Shown piece after piece: positions 11,707 through 22,794 of a stretch of DNA of 64,000 nt (the stretch's first letter is position 1; the number at the start of each line of letters is the position of its first letter). The translations under genes and the position numbers were made by a program. Below the pieces are notes generated by a model. It made no database searches, had not been told where the DNA came from, and worked only from the letters and a program-made list of their open reading frames with translations. The DNA is from Liopterus haemorrhoidalis (Eukaryota > Arthropoda > Insecta > Coleoptera > Dytiscidae): NCBI GenBank assembly GCA_963971575.1, contig OZ020611.1:146532419-146596418 (forward strand). The letters run 5' to 3'.

Positions 11707-12266
11707 CAGCGTTTCTTAACCTTTTTGATCCCTGACACAGAGTAGAGTAATAGTTTTGGAATCAAGATCCACTCTAAACGTTTTACAACCCAAGAAAAGA
11801 TTTAAAAAAAAAACAGAGATGAGAATTAAATATTGTTTTATATGTAAGATATACAGTGAGATCATTAATTCCTGAGCTTTACATAACGGTAAAAAATGGG
11901 TTTAAAAATAGCAAAACTATATTTCAATTCACAGCTGAAAGTCCCAACTTAACAAAGAACCAATCAGATTACTTCGTTGACCCGAACTCACCCGAGGAAC
12001 AACGATAATCAGTTGGCGTTTAGGGAAAAACAGTATTTATTTAACAATTAATTCGTATAAGGTAATACAAATTGAAACTACGCCTATGTGTACAAGTCCT
12101 TGGAAATACGTTTAATAACTAAATGTTTCTGTCAAATATTACAAACGATCAAGAATTAATCAGCTCACTGTATTACTTATATTGGTAATAATAAGCTAAA
12201 AAACATTTTTACTGATCATTACAACTGATCGTATTTTGGGTTGCGATCCATAGGTTAAGAAACCAG
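11707..12266. mobile_element. hAT-like non-autonomous element abutting the Tyr/Pro gene
   Basis: The left end is CAGCGTTTCTTAACC; the right end, reversed, is CTGGTTTCTTAACC. A clean 8-bp duplication was not found, so the ends may be eroded. The inner part (about 11930-12145) recurs in reverse at about 43490-43760. The right end stops 20 bp from the stop codon of the structural-protein gene, so the 3' UTR of that gene must run through it. A TATTTATTT tract at about 12034 gives AATAAA on the gene's strand. Confidence 0.65.
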
Positions 12267-12286
12267 CCATTAAATAATTGATCAAA

Positions 12287-13167
12287 TCAAGCATCTCTTG
12301 ACACTGAAGCTGGCGTAGTAATTGGTGGCAACCTTGTGCCTCCATAATCACCAAACACACCTGTACTACCTCCTGGCACTACCCTGCTGTTCTGATACCC
12401 AAATCCAATGTTGCCAGGCGTATTTCCAGTACCATAATACCCGTCATACCCACTGTAACTCAACAATCCTCCATTTCCTTGATATCCTCCATACCCTCCA
12501 TTACCTTGGTTTCGATAAGGGTAACGATCAGTTGGTGATAGTGGATAACGATCAGTGGGTGATACTGGATAACCAGTGCTAGTTGGATAATTTGTTGGAT
12601 AGCTACTTGTAGGATATGCAGCAGTTGGATAACCTCCTGTTGGGTAAGCAGCAGTTGGATAACCACCTGTTGGGTAAGCTGTAGATGGGTAACCACTTGT
12701 TGGATAAGTTCGTTGTGGATAATTTCCAGTTGGATGGACTGTACTGTAGCTAGTTCCAACAGGATATCTATTTTGATATCCGGGGTACTTATTATAATAT
12801 CCTCCTGGATATCCCCCTGTTTGATAACAGAGTGTTCCAACACAGTTACTGCCTCCACCTGGATAGTTTGGATAGTTGGGGTTGGATGGTGAAAAGCCTG
12901 GGAGTTTGCTCAGCCAGTAGTTGGGATCAAATTTGTTTGGATAGTTTCCTCCTTGGCTGGTTGGGTAGTAACCTCCTGAGCTTGCTGGGTAGTAAGGGTA
13001 GTTACTTGAAGGGTAGCCACTTGAAGGGTAGCTACTAGAAGGGTAGTTACTGGAAGGGTAAAATCCGCCTGTTGGATATCTGTTATTATAGGAAGGATTA
13101 TAGTTGTAGTCTGGATAATAGTCATTGTACCATGGTTGAGGGGAAAATTTTCCGAATATATTCAGAG
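12287..13167 (-). CDS. Tyr/Pro/Gly-rich secreted structural protein, exon 3 (main exon)
   Basis: This exon encodes about 293 residues. After SLNIFGKFSPQPWYNDYYPD come imperfect repeats of YPSS and YPTGG/YPTAA types, one central region with the only two cysteines (NCVGTLC), two copies of SPTDRYP, and a Gly/Tyr-rich tail ending SVSRDA. Such composition is known from cuticle, silk, eggshell and adhesive proteins of arthropods. An exact function cannot be read. The acceptor is a strong ttggtttcag at 13168-13177, with the reading frame in phase 1, matching the exon at 19214-19355. Alternative: an unspliced start at 13213 (MSVTIKFFKYVILV...) would also give a signal-peptide-like N-terminus and 308 residues; an upstream in-frame ATG exists at 13300. 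I favour the spliced model. The codon and composition bias is sharply unlike the AT-rich surroundings. I do not recognise an orthologue. Confidence 0.8.
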
Positions 13168-13500
13168 CTGAAACCAAAATAACATATTTAAAGAACTTAA
13201 TTGTTACTGACATCGTCAGTTTTACAATAAAAATTGTTAATATTACAACGATATTTATCATTTTTACAACGCTGTTTGTCAAGTCAGAATTTCCTAACAA
13301 AATATGTACAGGTAATCTTCGAATTACGACGGCCTAAATTTCCAGGTTCAAAATTACACCAATATAGTTGACAACTACTTTGCCTACGTTAACGCCAAGT
13401 ACACAGAGATACATATATTGTCTACTCTCTAGATCTAGTAAATATAACAAGTATTTTCACGTCAGTTAATAAGTTCTAATTAATAAATAAATAATTAACT

Positions 13501-13625
13501 ATGGATCCAAAGCATGCATTAATACCTGCAATTGAAAGTAGTAAAAAATTGCGTAAAACCCTAACTATCGATGAAAAACTGAAAGCTATTCACCGTGTAG
13601 AGAGTTGGTCGGCTGTTTGAAGAGC
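13501..13625 (+). pseudogene. Tigger/pogo transposase N-terminal fragment
   Basis: An ATG opens MDPKHALIPAIESSKKLRKT, followed by LTIDEKLKAIHRVESW, then a stop and frame change. The SKKLRKTLTIDEKLKAI step resembles the first helix-turn-helix of CENP-B/Tigger transposases. It is only a fragment, lying in the large intron of the structural gene. Confidence 0.5.
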
Positions 13626-13854
13626 TTAAATTCATATTTAAGAAAATAGAGAAAACTGGATGTGACTGGGCCTAAAGTTACAAATACTATTTGTTTCCAG
13701 TGATAAAACAGTGTAGATAAAATAAAACTAAATATCACACATGCCTGCAAATATTAAATATTGCTTTGAACATTGACACGTATTGGGAAACATGTAGCAG
13801 AGTACTACATCCCCCAGAAAAATCTGGTTTGAAAAAATAAAAGAAATTAGGAAA

Positions 13855-14165
13855 TGTGCAAGGCTGGTTTAATGGGGAATGCGCTGAAATCACAAATAGG
13901 AAAAAGGAGGCATATAAAAAGTTATAAAAAAAAAGAAAGAAGAAGAAGAGACACAGAAGAAGATTTCAAACTATCCATAATTGGGAGGAGAAACAGATAC
14001 ATCAAGAAAAGGAAAAAGCACATTTGAAATGACAGCATGAAAAGAACGTAAACCTAATCGTGGATGTGCAGTAACAAAGACGAAATAATATTGACCGAGA
14101 AGGATGATATATTAAGACGATGGGCAGAGTTATATCCAAGTGTGTCGAGAGACGAGGGAAGCCGG
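13855..14165 (+). pseudogene. LINE relic between endonuclease and RT (RTE-like)
   Basis: Translations give GWFNGECAEITNRKKEAYKK, a highly basic stretch, and EKDDILRRWAELY. These resemble the linker of RTE-type LINEs ('W-D-EC---I--RN-AY' and 'L-RW-EHF'). Several stops are present. The RT core itself is absent. Confidence 0.45.
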
Positions 14166-14319
14166 TAAAAATTACCGGGGCCCAGGCAGAAAGTAAAGCC
14201 CTGGATCACTTTTTATTATTTGTGATTTTGTTGCACAATTTCATACATTTTCAACAAATCACATACATAACAGAAAAAATAAAGAACAATTTATATCTAC
14301 ACTTAGTTTTTATGGTTCA

Positions 14320-15422
14320 GAATTGGGACTTTTCACAACTGAGGCCATTAACAACTGGGGCGATGGACAATTCGGGCCGTACACTATTGGGGCTTTACAC
14401 AATTGAATATTAGCAATTCGGGCCGTTCACAGTTGGGGCTTTTCACAACTGGGACTTAAAATAAAAAATAATTATTTTACAAGGCATAAATTAAATTGTG
14501 TGTTCTTTTGAAAAAGAAATATTTTAATGGTTTGATTAAGTACATTTTGGTGGGAATTAGAACAAATAAAAAAATTATATTTTAAGGGTTGGCTTAAGAA
14601 AATTTTGTGATCATTTGATTAAAAAGAAATTGTATTTTAAGAGTTATATTAAGTAAAATTTGGTGCTCTTTTGACTATATAAATAAAAAATGTTTTTTAA
14701 GGATTGGCTTAAGTAAATTTAAGTGTTCTTTTGAATAAATAAATAAAAAAAATGTATTTTAAGGGTTAGCTTGAGTAATTTTTAGTGTTCTTTTAATTTT
14801 TATTATGTTTATCTAGAAAATTTTGCCCATTTTATAAAATACCTATGTACAAAAAAATACTATCATACATAAAAAAAAATTGAAAAATCAAATAGTCAAA
14901 CAAAAAATAACTGACTTTCTCGTAGTTGACGCATATTAATTAAATTTAGTTACAAAATATTTACTTCTAAAATTAAATACATTTTTTATTTATTTATTCA
15001 AGAACACTTTAATTTACTTAAGCCAACCCTTTAAAAACATTTTTTATTTATATAGTCAAAAGAGCACTAAATTTTACTTAATCTAACCCTTAAAATACAA
15101 TTTCTTTTTAATCAAATGAACACGAAAAATTATTTAAGTCAACCCTTAAAATACAATTTTTTTATTTATTCTAATTAGCACCAAAATGAATTTAATCAAA
15201 CCATTAAAATATATTTTTTTCAAAAGAACATGCAAATTTACTTCATCCAACTCGTAAAATAATTATTTTTTATTTTAAACAAAAGATGACTCTAGCTCTT
15301 ATAGTTATGGCCCCAGTTGTCAAAAGCCCCAATTGTGAACGGCCCGATTTGTTAATGGCCCCAGTTGTGAAAAGCCCCAATTGTGAACGGCCCGAATTGT
15401 CTTACGGCCCCAGTTGTCTGGT
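14320..15422. mobile_element. Foldback-like element with long repeat-built inverted arms
   Basis: Two arms of about 490 and 460 bp (14320-14808 and 14962-15422) are reverse complements of each other around a loop of about 150 bp. Each arm holds 4-5 diverged direct repeats of about 56-63 bp (a 'ttaagggttggcttaag...gtgttctttt' type unit). The outer part of both arms is a GC-richer block of short motifs such as GGGGCTTTTCACAACTGGGG and CAATTCGGGCCG. Arms made of tandem sub-repeats are the hallmark of foldback (FB) elements. No protein is encoded. A possible short target repeat (TGGTT at both sides) is weak. Confidence 0.75.
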
Positions 15423-16189
15423 TACCATATGCGATATACATGAAATCGTGAAAGTTAAAAATATTGAAACCAAGAACTTTAAAACCGCAAACTAATTTGT
15501 TACACAGAACGCTTCTAAGGTTTTCAAGACACATATAAGTTAAAATAATATAAAACTAAATAGATTGAAACCGATTAGAGCTTAATTTGGATGTTTAAAT
15601 GGGCCTTTATTAGTAGAGTAAAATATTTGATAATAAAGAAGCTTAAATAGTTCACAAACTCCTCCTGTACATAGGGGAATTTAAATCAATTGATTGTGGC
15701 GAAGAAGCTGTAATTTAGAACTATACCAACTGTATAACTAGGTTGAGCTAGTTTAATTTATAAAAATAAACCGATTACAATGCATAGAAAGAATGGCAGA
15801 TGTAGATCCGCCGAAAAAATAATCAACAATAACCTTTAAAAAATATATCTACCAGTCTAAACCACGATGCATGGAGCAGATTGAAAAGTGTTAAAAATGA
15901 GTTGTTCAGAATCGAGTAATATGAAAGGAAATCCTTTAAAAGGCCAAGACACATCCAGGCATTTGCGCCACTTGATAATGATATTGTTTTGATGAAAAAT
16001 AAAATATAATTTTTTAGAACTTAAACATGGGGAGGAGGTTATAAGTATTATTCGTTTCAATCAATTAAATCGCTATCCGTTTAAGAAATTGCAGGATCCG
16101 CCCATGTGCCATGTAAATATAATGACTGATGATTATATCACTTTCAAGTAAGGTATTATACCATGAGTTCAAAAAGAAATTATATAAGG
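15423..16189. other. Intronic AT-rich interval without recognised feature
   Basis: Lies in the inferred 6 kb intron. Nothing recognised. Confidence 0.4.
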
Positions 16190-16560
16190 GTTGGCTGTGG
16201 AAAAATAAAATAATGTCTATTGCAAGCAGATCCGGCGCAAGGGTCTGCGGCGCCCGTAGGCAAGATTTAGTTGAGGGCCCCTAAGTAGGGCGCAACTAGC
16301 TTTTTTCGAGGTCTTCCCTTCTAAATTTCAAATTAAGACCTAAAAAAATGTCCTTACTTTTAAATTTCAGGTGAGTCAGTGAAGATCTAAACAAAAAAAA
16401 AGGTCCTCACTTCTAAAATTACATTTACATTCATTTAGCATTTGGCGACCTTTTGACTTAACTTAGAACAATAGAAACTTATGACAACAACAATGATGAC
16501 AGTTAATTAATTGAGAGTTAAAGCTTGCAGTACACATTATTTTATTTTTCCACAGCCAAC
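16190..16560. mobile_element. Long-TIR MITE carrying the 'ggtcctcactt' module
   Basis: Arms of about 38 bp (start GTTGGCTGTGGAAAAATAAA) are inverted repeats with about two mismatches. The inside has GC-rich hAT-like patches (ggcgcccgtaggc) and two to three diverged copies of a module of the type aaaaaggtcctcacttct (best at about 16396-16418). A target duplication is not clear. No coding sequence. Confidence 0.65.
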
Positions 16561-16943
16561 GATAAAGATTTTAGAAAAAAAAAAGAAAAAAGAAAAAAGT
16601 ACTATAAATATAAAGTTTTAGATCAACATCACTGTATCTGTGAAGTTTATATAATAGATTATTATTATTTTGTTCTTGGAAACAATTTTATTGCCTCATC
16701 TATGAATTAAAAATGGTTCCAGCCAGTTATAAGCGTATTTAATTTGCAAAAATAAATATTCATAGAAGGAACGCCCCATATTATACAGTTCCATTCACTT
16801 AATACATATTTTAATTAAAAAAAAAAGAACAATTATCAAGCAATAATCGGTCTTTACTTTGCGTAAGGCGTGCAGAAATATTTTCAATAAGGCAATCTTG
16901 GTCTTTATTGTCATATATTTAAAATTTTATCATGAATACCAAG
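16561..16943. other. AT-rich interval without recognised feature
   Basis: Short open stretches are AT-driven. Nothing recognised. Confidence 0.4.
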
Positions 16944-17152
16944 CAATAGCGGCGCTAGCTCTTAAAATATGGGGGGGAGGCAGGAAATTTTGTAGTAAAA
17001 TTTGGGAGGGCCAAATACAAGATGACCTAAAGAAAAGGTCCTCACTTCTAAAATACATTTTTTCTAAACAAGTCTGGGGGTGGGGAGGGGTTGCAACTGG
17101 GGACCAGACTAGTTGTTAGCGGCGGGCCCAGATCCCGCTAGCGCCACCACTG
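16944..17152. mobile_element. hAT-like MITE
   Basis: Ends are CAATAGCGGCGCTAGC and, reversed, CAGTGGTGGCGCTAGC. Flanks ATACCAAG (16936-16943) and ACACCAAA (17153-17160) match at 6 of 8, as for an aged hAT duplication. The inside includes gggggggag and the module aaaaggtcctcacttct at about 17034-17051. A relative, reversed, lies at 27.0-27.3 kb. Confidence 0.7.
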
Positions 17153-17790
17153 ACACCAAAAGAGAAAAATGAGAAAACCTAGATGAAAGTTGAATAGAAA
17201 GAATTCAAAAAGAAATGAACGAAAGAGGACTAAGCGTAAATTAATAACAGGATAGGTTCAGATGGGACTTCAAATAATTTAATTTAAAATAAAAATAAAT
17301 CTCAAATTAATTCGTTAATCATTATCAAATAATCATATGACTTATGGCCGTCGCAAGCATGTAAAAGCACCGGCAGACGGTGTGGCAAGTAATAGCAAAT
17401 TTTTACATTTGTCTAGCTCCGCGTTACGTGTGTACAGATAACACACTTGGCTTGGTGCTGGCCAACGTTCACTATCCAACGTTGGTGCAGACTTGCATAC
17501 GCATGTCATTCCATACACAGGACGGGCACACTCTTGTCATCGCATCAAGCAAGCAAGTTGTTCTAAAATGGAAGATTATAATCATTTTTACTTAATCATG
17601 AAGTCTACTTAAAGCAAAAAGTATTTTTTGTACAACACTTTTTAGAATTTAAATGTTATTTAAATTTTAATTCAAAACCAAGATCGAAGCTGCAATGATA
17701 AACTATTTTCACTTTAAGATGCCATTTTACTAACGTTTGGCCAAGTTCGATATTTTTTAACTTAGTCAACGCTTGTGCTTAATCGACACA
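17153..17790. other. Intronic interval with short inverted GC-rich motifs
   Basis: At about 17450-17495 'gctggccaacgtt' and 'ccaacgttggtgcag' stand in opposite orientation, and a related block recurs reversed at about 18505-18535. They may be the two ends of an eroded element enclosing the next feature. Not resolved. Confidence 0.35.
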
Positions 17791-17794
17791 TCGT

Positions 17795-18500
17795 TAGAGC
17801 CCTGCGCGGATAAGCTTTTCTGTATCCGCATCCGATCCGCATCTGCATATCCATGATCCGCATCCGCAGCTTTTGTAAATAAAGAGAGAAAAGTTACTTG
17901 GTAGAAGGTGCTTCATATTTTGTCAAATATCAACATGTGTCATTTTAAATTTTTTGTCAGTTTCAATTTTTGGAATCAGCAAGACTTTTTACTTCGGGTA
18001 GTATAAAACAATTGGCAGATTACATTACAATTATATGTAAAAAAACGTTTATTTTGTTTAATTTTTTTAATTAGATTAAAAAGCCAGAATTAGAGCAGAG
18101 GTAGGAAGAATTACATCGAAAGTGTACCAAGCAACTTTTGTCCAAAATATTATTTTCTATATACAATAATAAAAAAAAGTTATGTTGACTGTCTCAACAC
18201 AATCTCGATCATGGACAATTGTCTTAATAACAATAACATAGAGTGAGATAGAATGCTACAAAATATCACATGTGTATACAGACAACCAAAGGTAACCGAG
18301 AACTGCTTACTCAGAACACAATCGCGTGTTTCTCCGAAAGTTACCGAAGATTTAATGTTCACGCGGATATTGCGGATAGGCGGACATTACATTTTATCCG
18401 ATCCGCATCCGCATGGTTTAAATGATAATTTATCCGCATTCGCAGAAAATTGCGGTATATCCGCGGATAATTACGCATATACAAATGTCTGCCAATGCGA
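17795..18500. mobile_element. hAT-like relic with repeated ATCCGCATCCGC motifs
   Basis: The left boundary AGAGCCCTGCGCGGATA is a typical hAT end. Many copies of atccgcatccg lie near the left end (17828-17875), and the mirrored set near 18365-18470. The outermost right end is not recognised. No transposase. Confidence 0.5.
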
Positions 18501-19213
18501 AATGTAATAGCCAACGTTGATACCAGCACTAGCCAGCATTAGACACATCGTCTGTAGGCGCCTTAAGTTGTGCAAAGTACATAGGTGATATAACACGCGG
18601 AAGCCAAATTAAGTTTTTAAAATCAATTCCTCCGAAACGAACACTCTATATCAATTCAGAAAAACCGTATGTATCGTGATATCTGAAACAATTAGCGCCG
18701 TACAAGTTCTTCGGTACACATATCATTGCTGTTCAGAAAACTTCAGCCTAACAAATAAGAACTTGCGGAGAGTCTTTTTTCTATGCAGCGACAAAACAAA
18801 CTTGTCTTCGCCTTGCCATTGATTTAACTTTTGTAGTCATCTGAATACACGCAGCTCGGTTAGTAAGATTATAGAACGTTCGCTACTATTCAACATTAGT
18901 TCTAAGTATTTCTTACAATTTGATTAAAATACTGATATTATCGATAGAATTTTGAAAATATTGTAGTCCAAATATCCATCTAATCTTAATCACTACCCAG
19001 TTTCTCATTGAAAAAATTTACAAACAAAATCATTAAGAGAAGGGACGGCAAAATACTTTTTGAACAAATGATCCTTATCATTAGGGAGGGGGGTGACTTT
19101 ACTATCATTATCATAACCATTATTTGGTTAATAATTTGAAATTTATCGTTTTTTAATACATTTTAATACATTCTTTATTATGTCCTCTTTTTAATTATAA
19201 CTAACAAACTTAC
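18501..19213. other. Intronic interval without recognised feature
   Basis: Lies just downstream (on the gene's strand) of exon 2. A pair of mini-repeats 'ttttaataca' at about 19152-19171 is the only pattern seen. Confidence 0.4.
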
Positions 19214-19355
19214 ATCTTGAAGTTCCCGAAGTTTTCAGATCAGTATCTTTTTCTTCTAGGTTGTTCGCTGTTGAAGCTTTGACATCGCTTTCTGCAGATA
19301 TGAGATTTGATGTTAAGATTATACACGCAAATGTGACAATGAGGTTGAATAATAT
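19214..19355 (-). CDS. Exon 2 of the Tyr/Pro-rich gene: signal peptide and linker
   Basis: This 142-bp open segment lies between a 3' splice site (tttttcag, 19356-19363) and a 5' splice site (AGAT|gtaagt, donor at 19213). It encodes ILFNLIVTFACIILTSNLIS, then A|ESDVKA and a polar, charged linker ending GTSR. That is a hydrophobic signal-peptide core with a plausible cleavage site after Ala. It ends with one base of a split codon; joined to exon 3 (13167) the codon becomes Ser and the frame stays open. No transposon relationship was seen. The exon is too short and lacks an ATG, so ORF finding misses it. Confidence 0.65.
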
Positions 19356-19669
19356 CTGAAAAATTCACATCACAAATCAGAACTAAACCCAAAAAATATT
19401 TATATACATATATTTGATTTAACTTAAGACAAAAAATTCATTTAAACATATTGGGTTAAGCCATAATATTTTTTGTATAATAAAATGGCAATAACATCTT
19501 ATTATACTACGTAAATATTCACTATTATTTCCAATAGCCTGTTGCCATATGTCAGGGAGACTTGATTCTTTTTGCCTGGAATTACACCGATTTTGGTGTA
19601 AAAAGGTTTTCGTCGAACTCGGCGAAACAGTAGGTTGAATCATGGCGTATAATAGTCGACGGAGCTTAC

Positions 19670-19675
19670 ACACAT
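19670..19675 (-). CDS. Exon 1 coding part of the Tyr/Pro-rich gene (Met-Cys)
   Basis: On the minus strand ATGTGT is followed directly by the donor gtaagc (from 19669). It is in phase 0, which is what exon 2 needs, and gives MC joined to ILFNLIV. Tiny first coding exons before a signal-peptide exon are common in arthropod cuticle-type genes. The intron would be 314 bp (19356-19669). A TATAATAA tract lies about 40 bp upstream of the ATG, but I cannot fix the transcription start. The start is inferred, not proven. Confidence 0.5.
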
Positions 19676-19799
19676 GAATTCAATTCTCAGCTGTCAAAAT
19701 TTGTTTATTATATTTTGAATTTCAAAAGAAGACATATACTACCTTAGCCATAAATACAAAAAATCCATAACATTATTAGCCATAATTTAGCCATGAATT

Positions 19800-21185
19800 A
19801 AAATAAATAATTTATTTTGTCAAAAACACCAAAAATGGAACATTTTCAAACCTTTCCGATTGAGATTAATGTATATTACTTAGAATTTTTTCAGATTTTT
19901 ATATTAACCCCTTTGGATTGAAGGAATTGGATTGCAGAAAAAAAGTACTTATTATAATAAAGACATTAAAAAACTACTTTCCCTTCCCTAATCTAGGTCT
20001 TAGGAACTTTCTTTTACAACCATAAAGTAATTAAAAAAAAAAAAACTAATAATTATAATAACAAAAAAAAATCAATGTTTTTCGAGAAAGTAATCTGATC
20101 AAAAATTCCTGTTAAACTATTCTGGTTCTCATCAATATACATTATTGAGATTTTTTACAGATTTTTAGATCAAATTCTCTGGGAGATAGGGTAGAGGACA
20201 TATAGAGCTTTTTTCATATATTTTTAGCGAAAACCACATAAAAAAATCAGCTGTGGCCACCACAGGACCGACCATCATTATAAAGTACTTGTATAAAATA
20301 CATTCTAGCACCAGAGTAGAAATAACTTGGCCTAATATTTTCTAACAGAGATATTATTTATCATGACCATGGAAACGTTACATGTAAGTATGAAAAAATA
20401 TAGACTATAGACATTTCGAAAAATTTTACAAACATTTTTCGAAATTTTTCGTTTTATCAAAAAACGTCTCAAATAAAAGTTATTAGTTATTGCATTTATA
20501 GCAACTTTTGTTAAATATATTTTTTCGAAATATTTTTCTGTTGCTAAATATTCGCAAAAATCTTAAAATCGACACGACTAAACTCCCATTTCTAGTCAAC
20601 TGATTTTTACCAAAAGTTGATCAACTCGTGCCATTGATGTCAAAAACTTAAATATGCAGTTTCATAAAAATCCTTTTAGCCGAATTTGCTCTGCACGTGT
20701 ACACAGGCAGACGGACGGACGGACAGACGGACGGACAGACAGACCGACAGACATCATGCTAACAATAGTCAAAACGTTAAGTAGGGACTTCAATTCGTGG
20801 AGATCCATCGAAATCTCGAAATGTCAAAATCGGTATGATCACAATACCTCCCTTATATATGTTGGCAGTCGGTAAAAATTGTTTTTCAAAAATAAAAATT
20901 TGTTTGTTTATCTACGCACCAAGGGATTTCATTTGATACCCCACACAAAATATTTAAAAGATATTAATTTTTCATTAAATTCTTATGTGTTTATATTTAT
21001 CCTGCGATGTGTTTTTATGATAATCTCTATTGTTTTCCTATATGTGTGTCAAACTGTTTGTACAAGCATGCTATATTTCTACTTTCTATGTTCATCTTTT
21101 TGGTAACAATTTCTACCGTACAGACAGACACATGAGTGACGTTACAAGGGTTTTTGGGTCATACCTGAAAAAAACCTAAAAAAAA
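19800..21185 (+). repeat. Repeat family B copy, split by HINE A
   Basis: Family B sequence runs from about 19800 to 20245 and resumes at 20876-21185 ('aataaaaatttgtttgttta', 'accaagggatttcatttgat', then a short cagacagaca remnant at 21121-21129). Between the two halves lies HINE copy 2. The uninterrupted copies at 24.08 and 42.57 kb show the empty site. Confidence 0.75.
20246..20875 (-). mobile_element. HINE/DINE-like element A, copy 2
   Basis: Complete copy of about 630 bp. At its left it has the stem-loop CTGTGGCCACCACAG beside an ACCGACC repeat; at its right the inverted partner (AGTCGGT). A short mixed CAGACGG array lies at 20707-20753. Because it interrupts family B, its boundaries are fixed to within a few bases (an A-run on both sides). 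Confidence 0.85.
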
Positions 21186-21388
21186 GGCAGATATTTTGTT
21201 TAAATAGAATGGTACTAAAACAATAGGAAATATATAACGTGTTTTTGAAACGTTCTGTAACAAGTGTAATATATTACAATGTATACACAAAGGATGAATA
21301 AATCATAAATGACTTTTGTATGAATTATTTTAATGAGAAAAGATCACGTCTACTTGTACATTTTTAGAGCAACGTTTAGGACCTGTAA

Positions 21389-22103
21389 AGCCGCATTCAG
21401 AACTCTGTAAATAAATACAATATAGACTGTACGTTGTCACGTTGTGCATATGTTTTTATACGTTGTTTTAACGTTCTAAGTAGCGTTTACAGCTCTTAAA
21501 AATTAGTGGGTTACGAATAATCCGACATCTGTGTGTCTTTAAACCAACTTCGACGGCTTCGTAAAATGTTTATTATTTATTATCTAAACCTAACCTAACT
21601 ACCTAAATTGATCATATTTACTGTCCGTCTTCGTAATTTTGAGCAAGATTTGTTAATGATGACATTTTGTTAGGTTATGTAAAGGCATACAATATCTACG
21701 GTGTCTCCGATAAACTAAGATAGCCAATGTGTTTATATGTCTGTCTCATTAAAACAACTCACTAACTACAAAGTTTAGAAATTTATCCACAATCCACAAC
21801 GAACAACGTATTAAATTTAGAGGTCTGAACGGTTTCACGTCTTACAATCAGACCAATTCTGTAACTCTGTTACTATGATAATTGTATCTAAATTCGTCAC
21901 TATGAGCAAGGTTAGTCAGTTACTATCATGAGTGAAAGCCATTATACTTTTTATAATATTTTATGTTGTAGTAACGTTGTTACACAGTAACTTTTTACAG
22001 AATTTTACAGAATCTGTATATGACAAACTTCTAGTGACAATCAAATCAATATAGTACATGCTACAACCTATAGGCTATTGATTTAACAGCTCTGAATGCG
22101 GCT
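21389..22103. mobile_element. Harbinger-like MITE, TAA duplication
   Basis: The terminal inverted repeat AGCCGCATTCAGA is perfect at both ends and continues imperfectly. TAA flanks both sides (21386-21388 and 22104-22106), the 3-bp TWA duplication of PIF/Harbinger elements. The inside is AT-rich with no transposase. Confidence 0.75.
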
Positions 22104-22139
22104 TAAGAACTAAAAATCTTAGCTGAAAAAGCATCACGG

Positions 22140-22770
22140 AGCAGGTGCGCACCCAGTTATTTTGCTTGGGAGGGTTTAGAAGACAAATTTGTTTTATAGG
22201 GGCAGTAATAGGGAAATTATATGGTAACAAGTGCTGACCAAAAACACGTTACCTTCCAAAAACAAGTGTTGATCACAAAAAAAGGTCTTCACTTCCAAAA
22301 TGCCAATGTTGACAAAAAAATATAGGCGCATGAGCTCTAAAATTCAAATGTATTCCAAAAAAACACTAAAACCACATGCTTTTTTAGTGCTTGGGAGGAA
22401 GGACTCAGCCCGTGCACGCTTGTCACGGTGGATACTAAAAGGTGGAAGGAAATAAACCCAATTACTGGAGCTGAAAAAATCGGGACTAGTAAAAAACCAG
22501 GGATGCGGTGTTGGAGTCGGAGTCGGAGTCGGAGTCGTAAGTAGGAGTCGTGAGTGAAAAACTATCGATTCGCGACTCTTTGATTTAATTTTTATCAAGG
22601 ATGGAAACAAACCGACACCGAAAGCAAAATAACAATTTTTCCACAAGTTTTTATAGAACGCAAACTAGGGCGCCATTTTTATTTTTGTTTTAATCAAGAA
22701 CGAAAATGAAACTGAAAATATTCAATACCGGTTTTAACCGATTTTCCTTAAAGCTCTCCAGTTTATAATT
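22140..22770. mobile_element. Cluster of hAT-like fragments with short tandem repeats
   Basis: 22240-22345 holds diverged copies of the aaaaaaggtcttcacttcc module. 22502-22540 begins CCAGGGATGCGGTGTTGG and runs into a GGAGTC tandem, a common hAT start. 22600-22745 shows paired ACCGG/CCGGTT motifs. The individual elements were not separated. Confidence 0.4.
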
Positions 22771-22794
22771 TGATTAATACTACTCATATTAACA

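Noticed and set aside
12322..13125. Overlapping ORFs on both strands within the Tyr/Pro gene
   Set aside because: Shadow frames caused by the repetitive coding sequence; their composition shows no protein features.
13168..13300. N-terminal extension of the Tyr/Pro ORF (MLGNSDL... or MSVTIKF...)
   Set aside because: Possible, but the segment 13168-13300 is as AT-rich as the intron, ends in a strong acceptor, and the upstream exons give a better signal peptide with matching phase. Kept only as an alternative.
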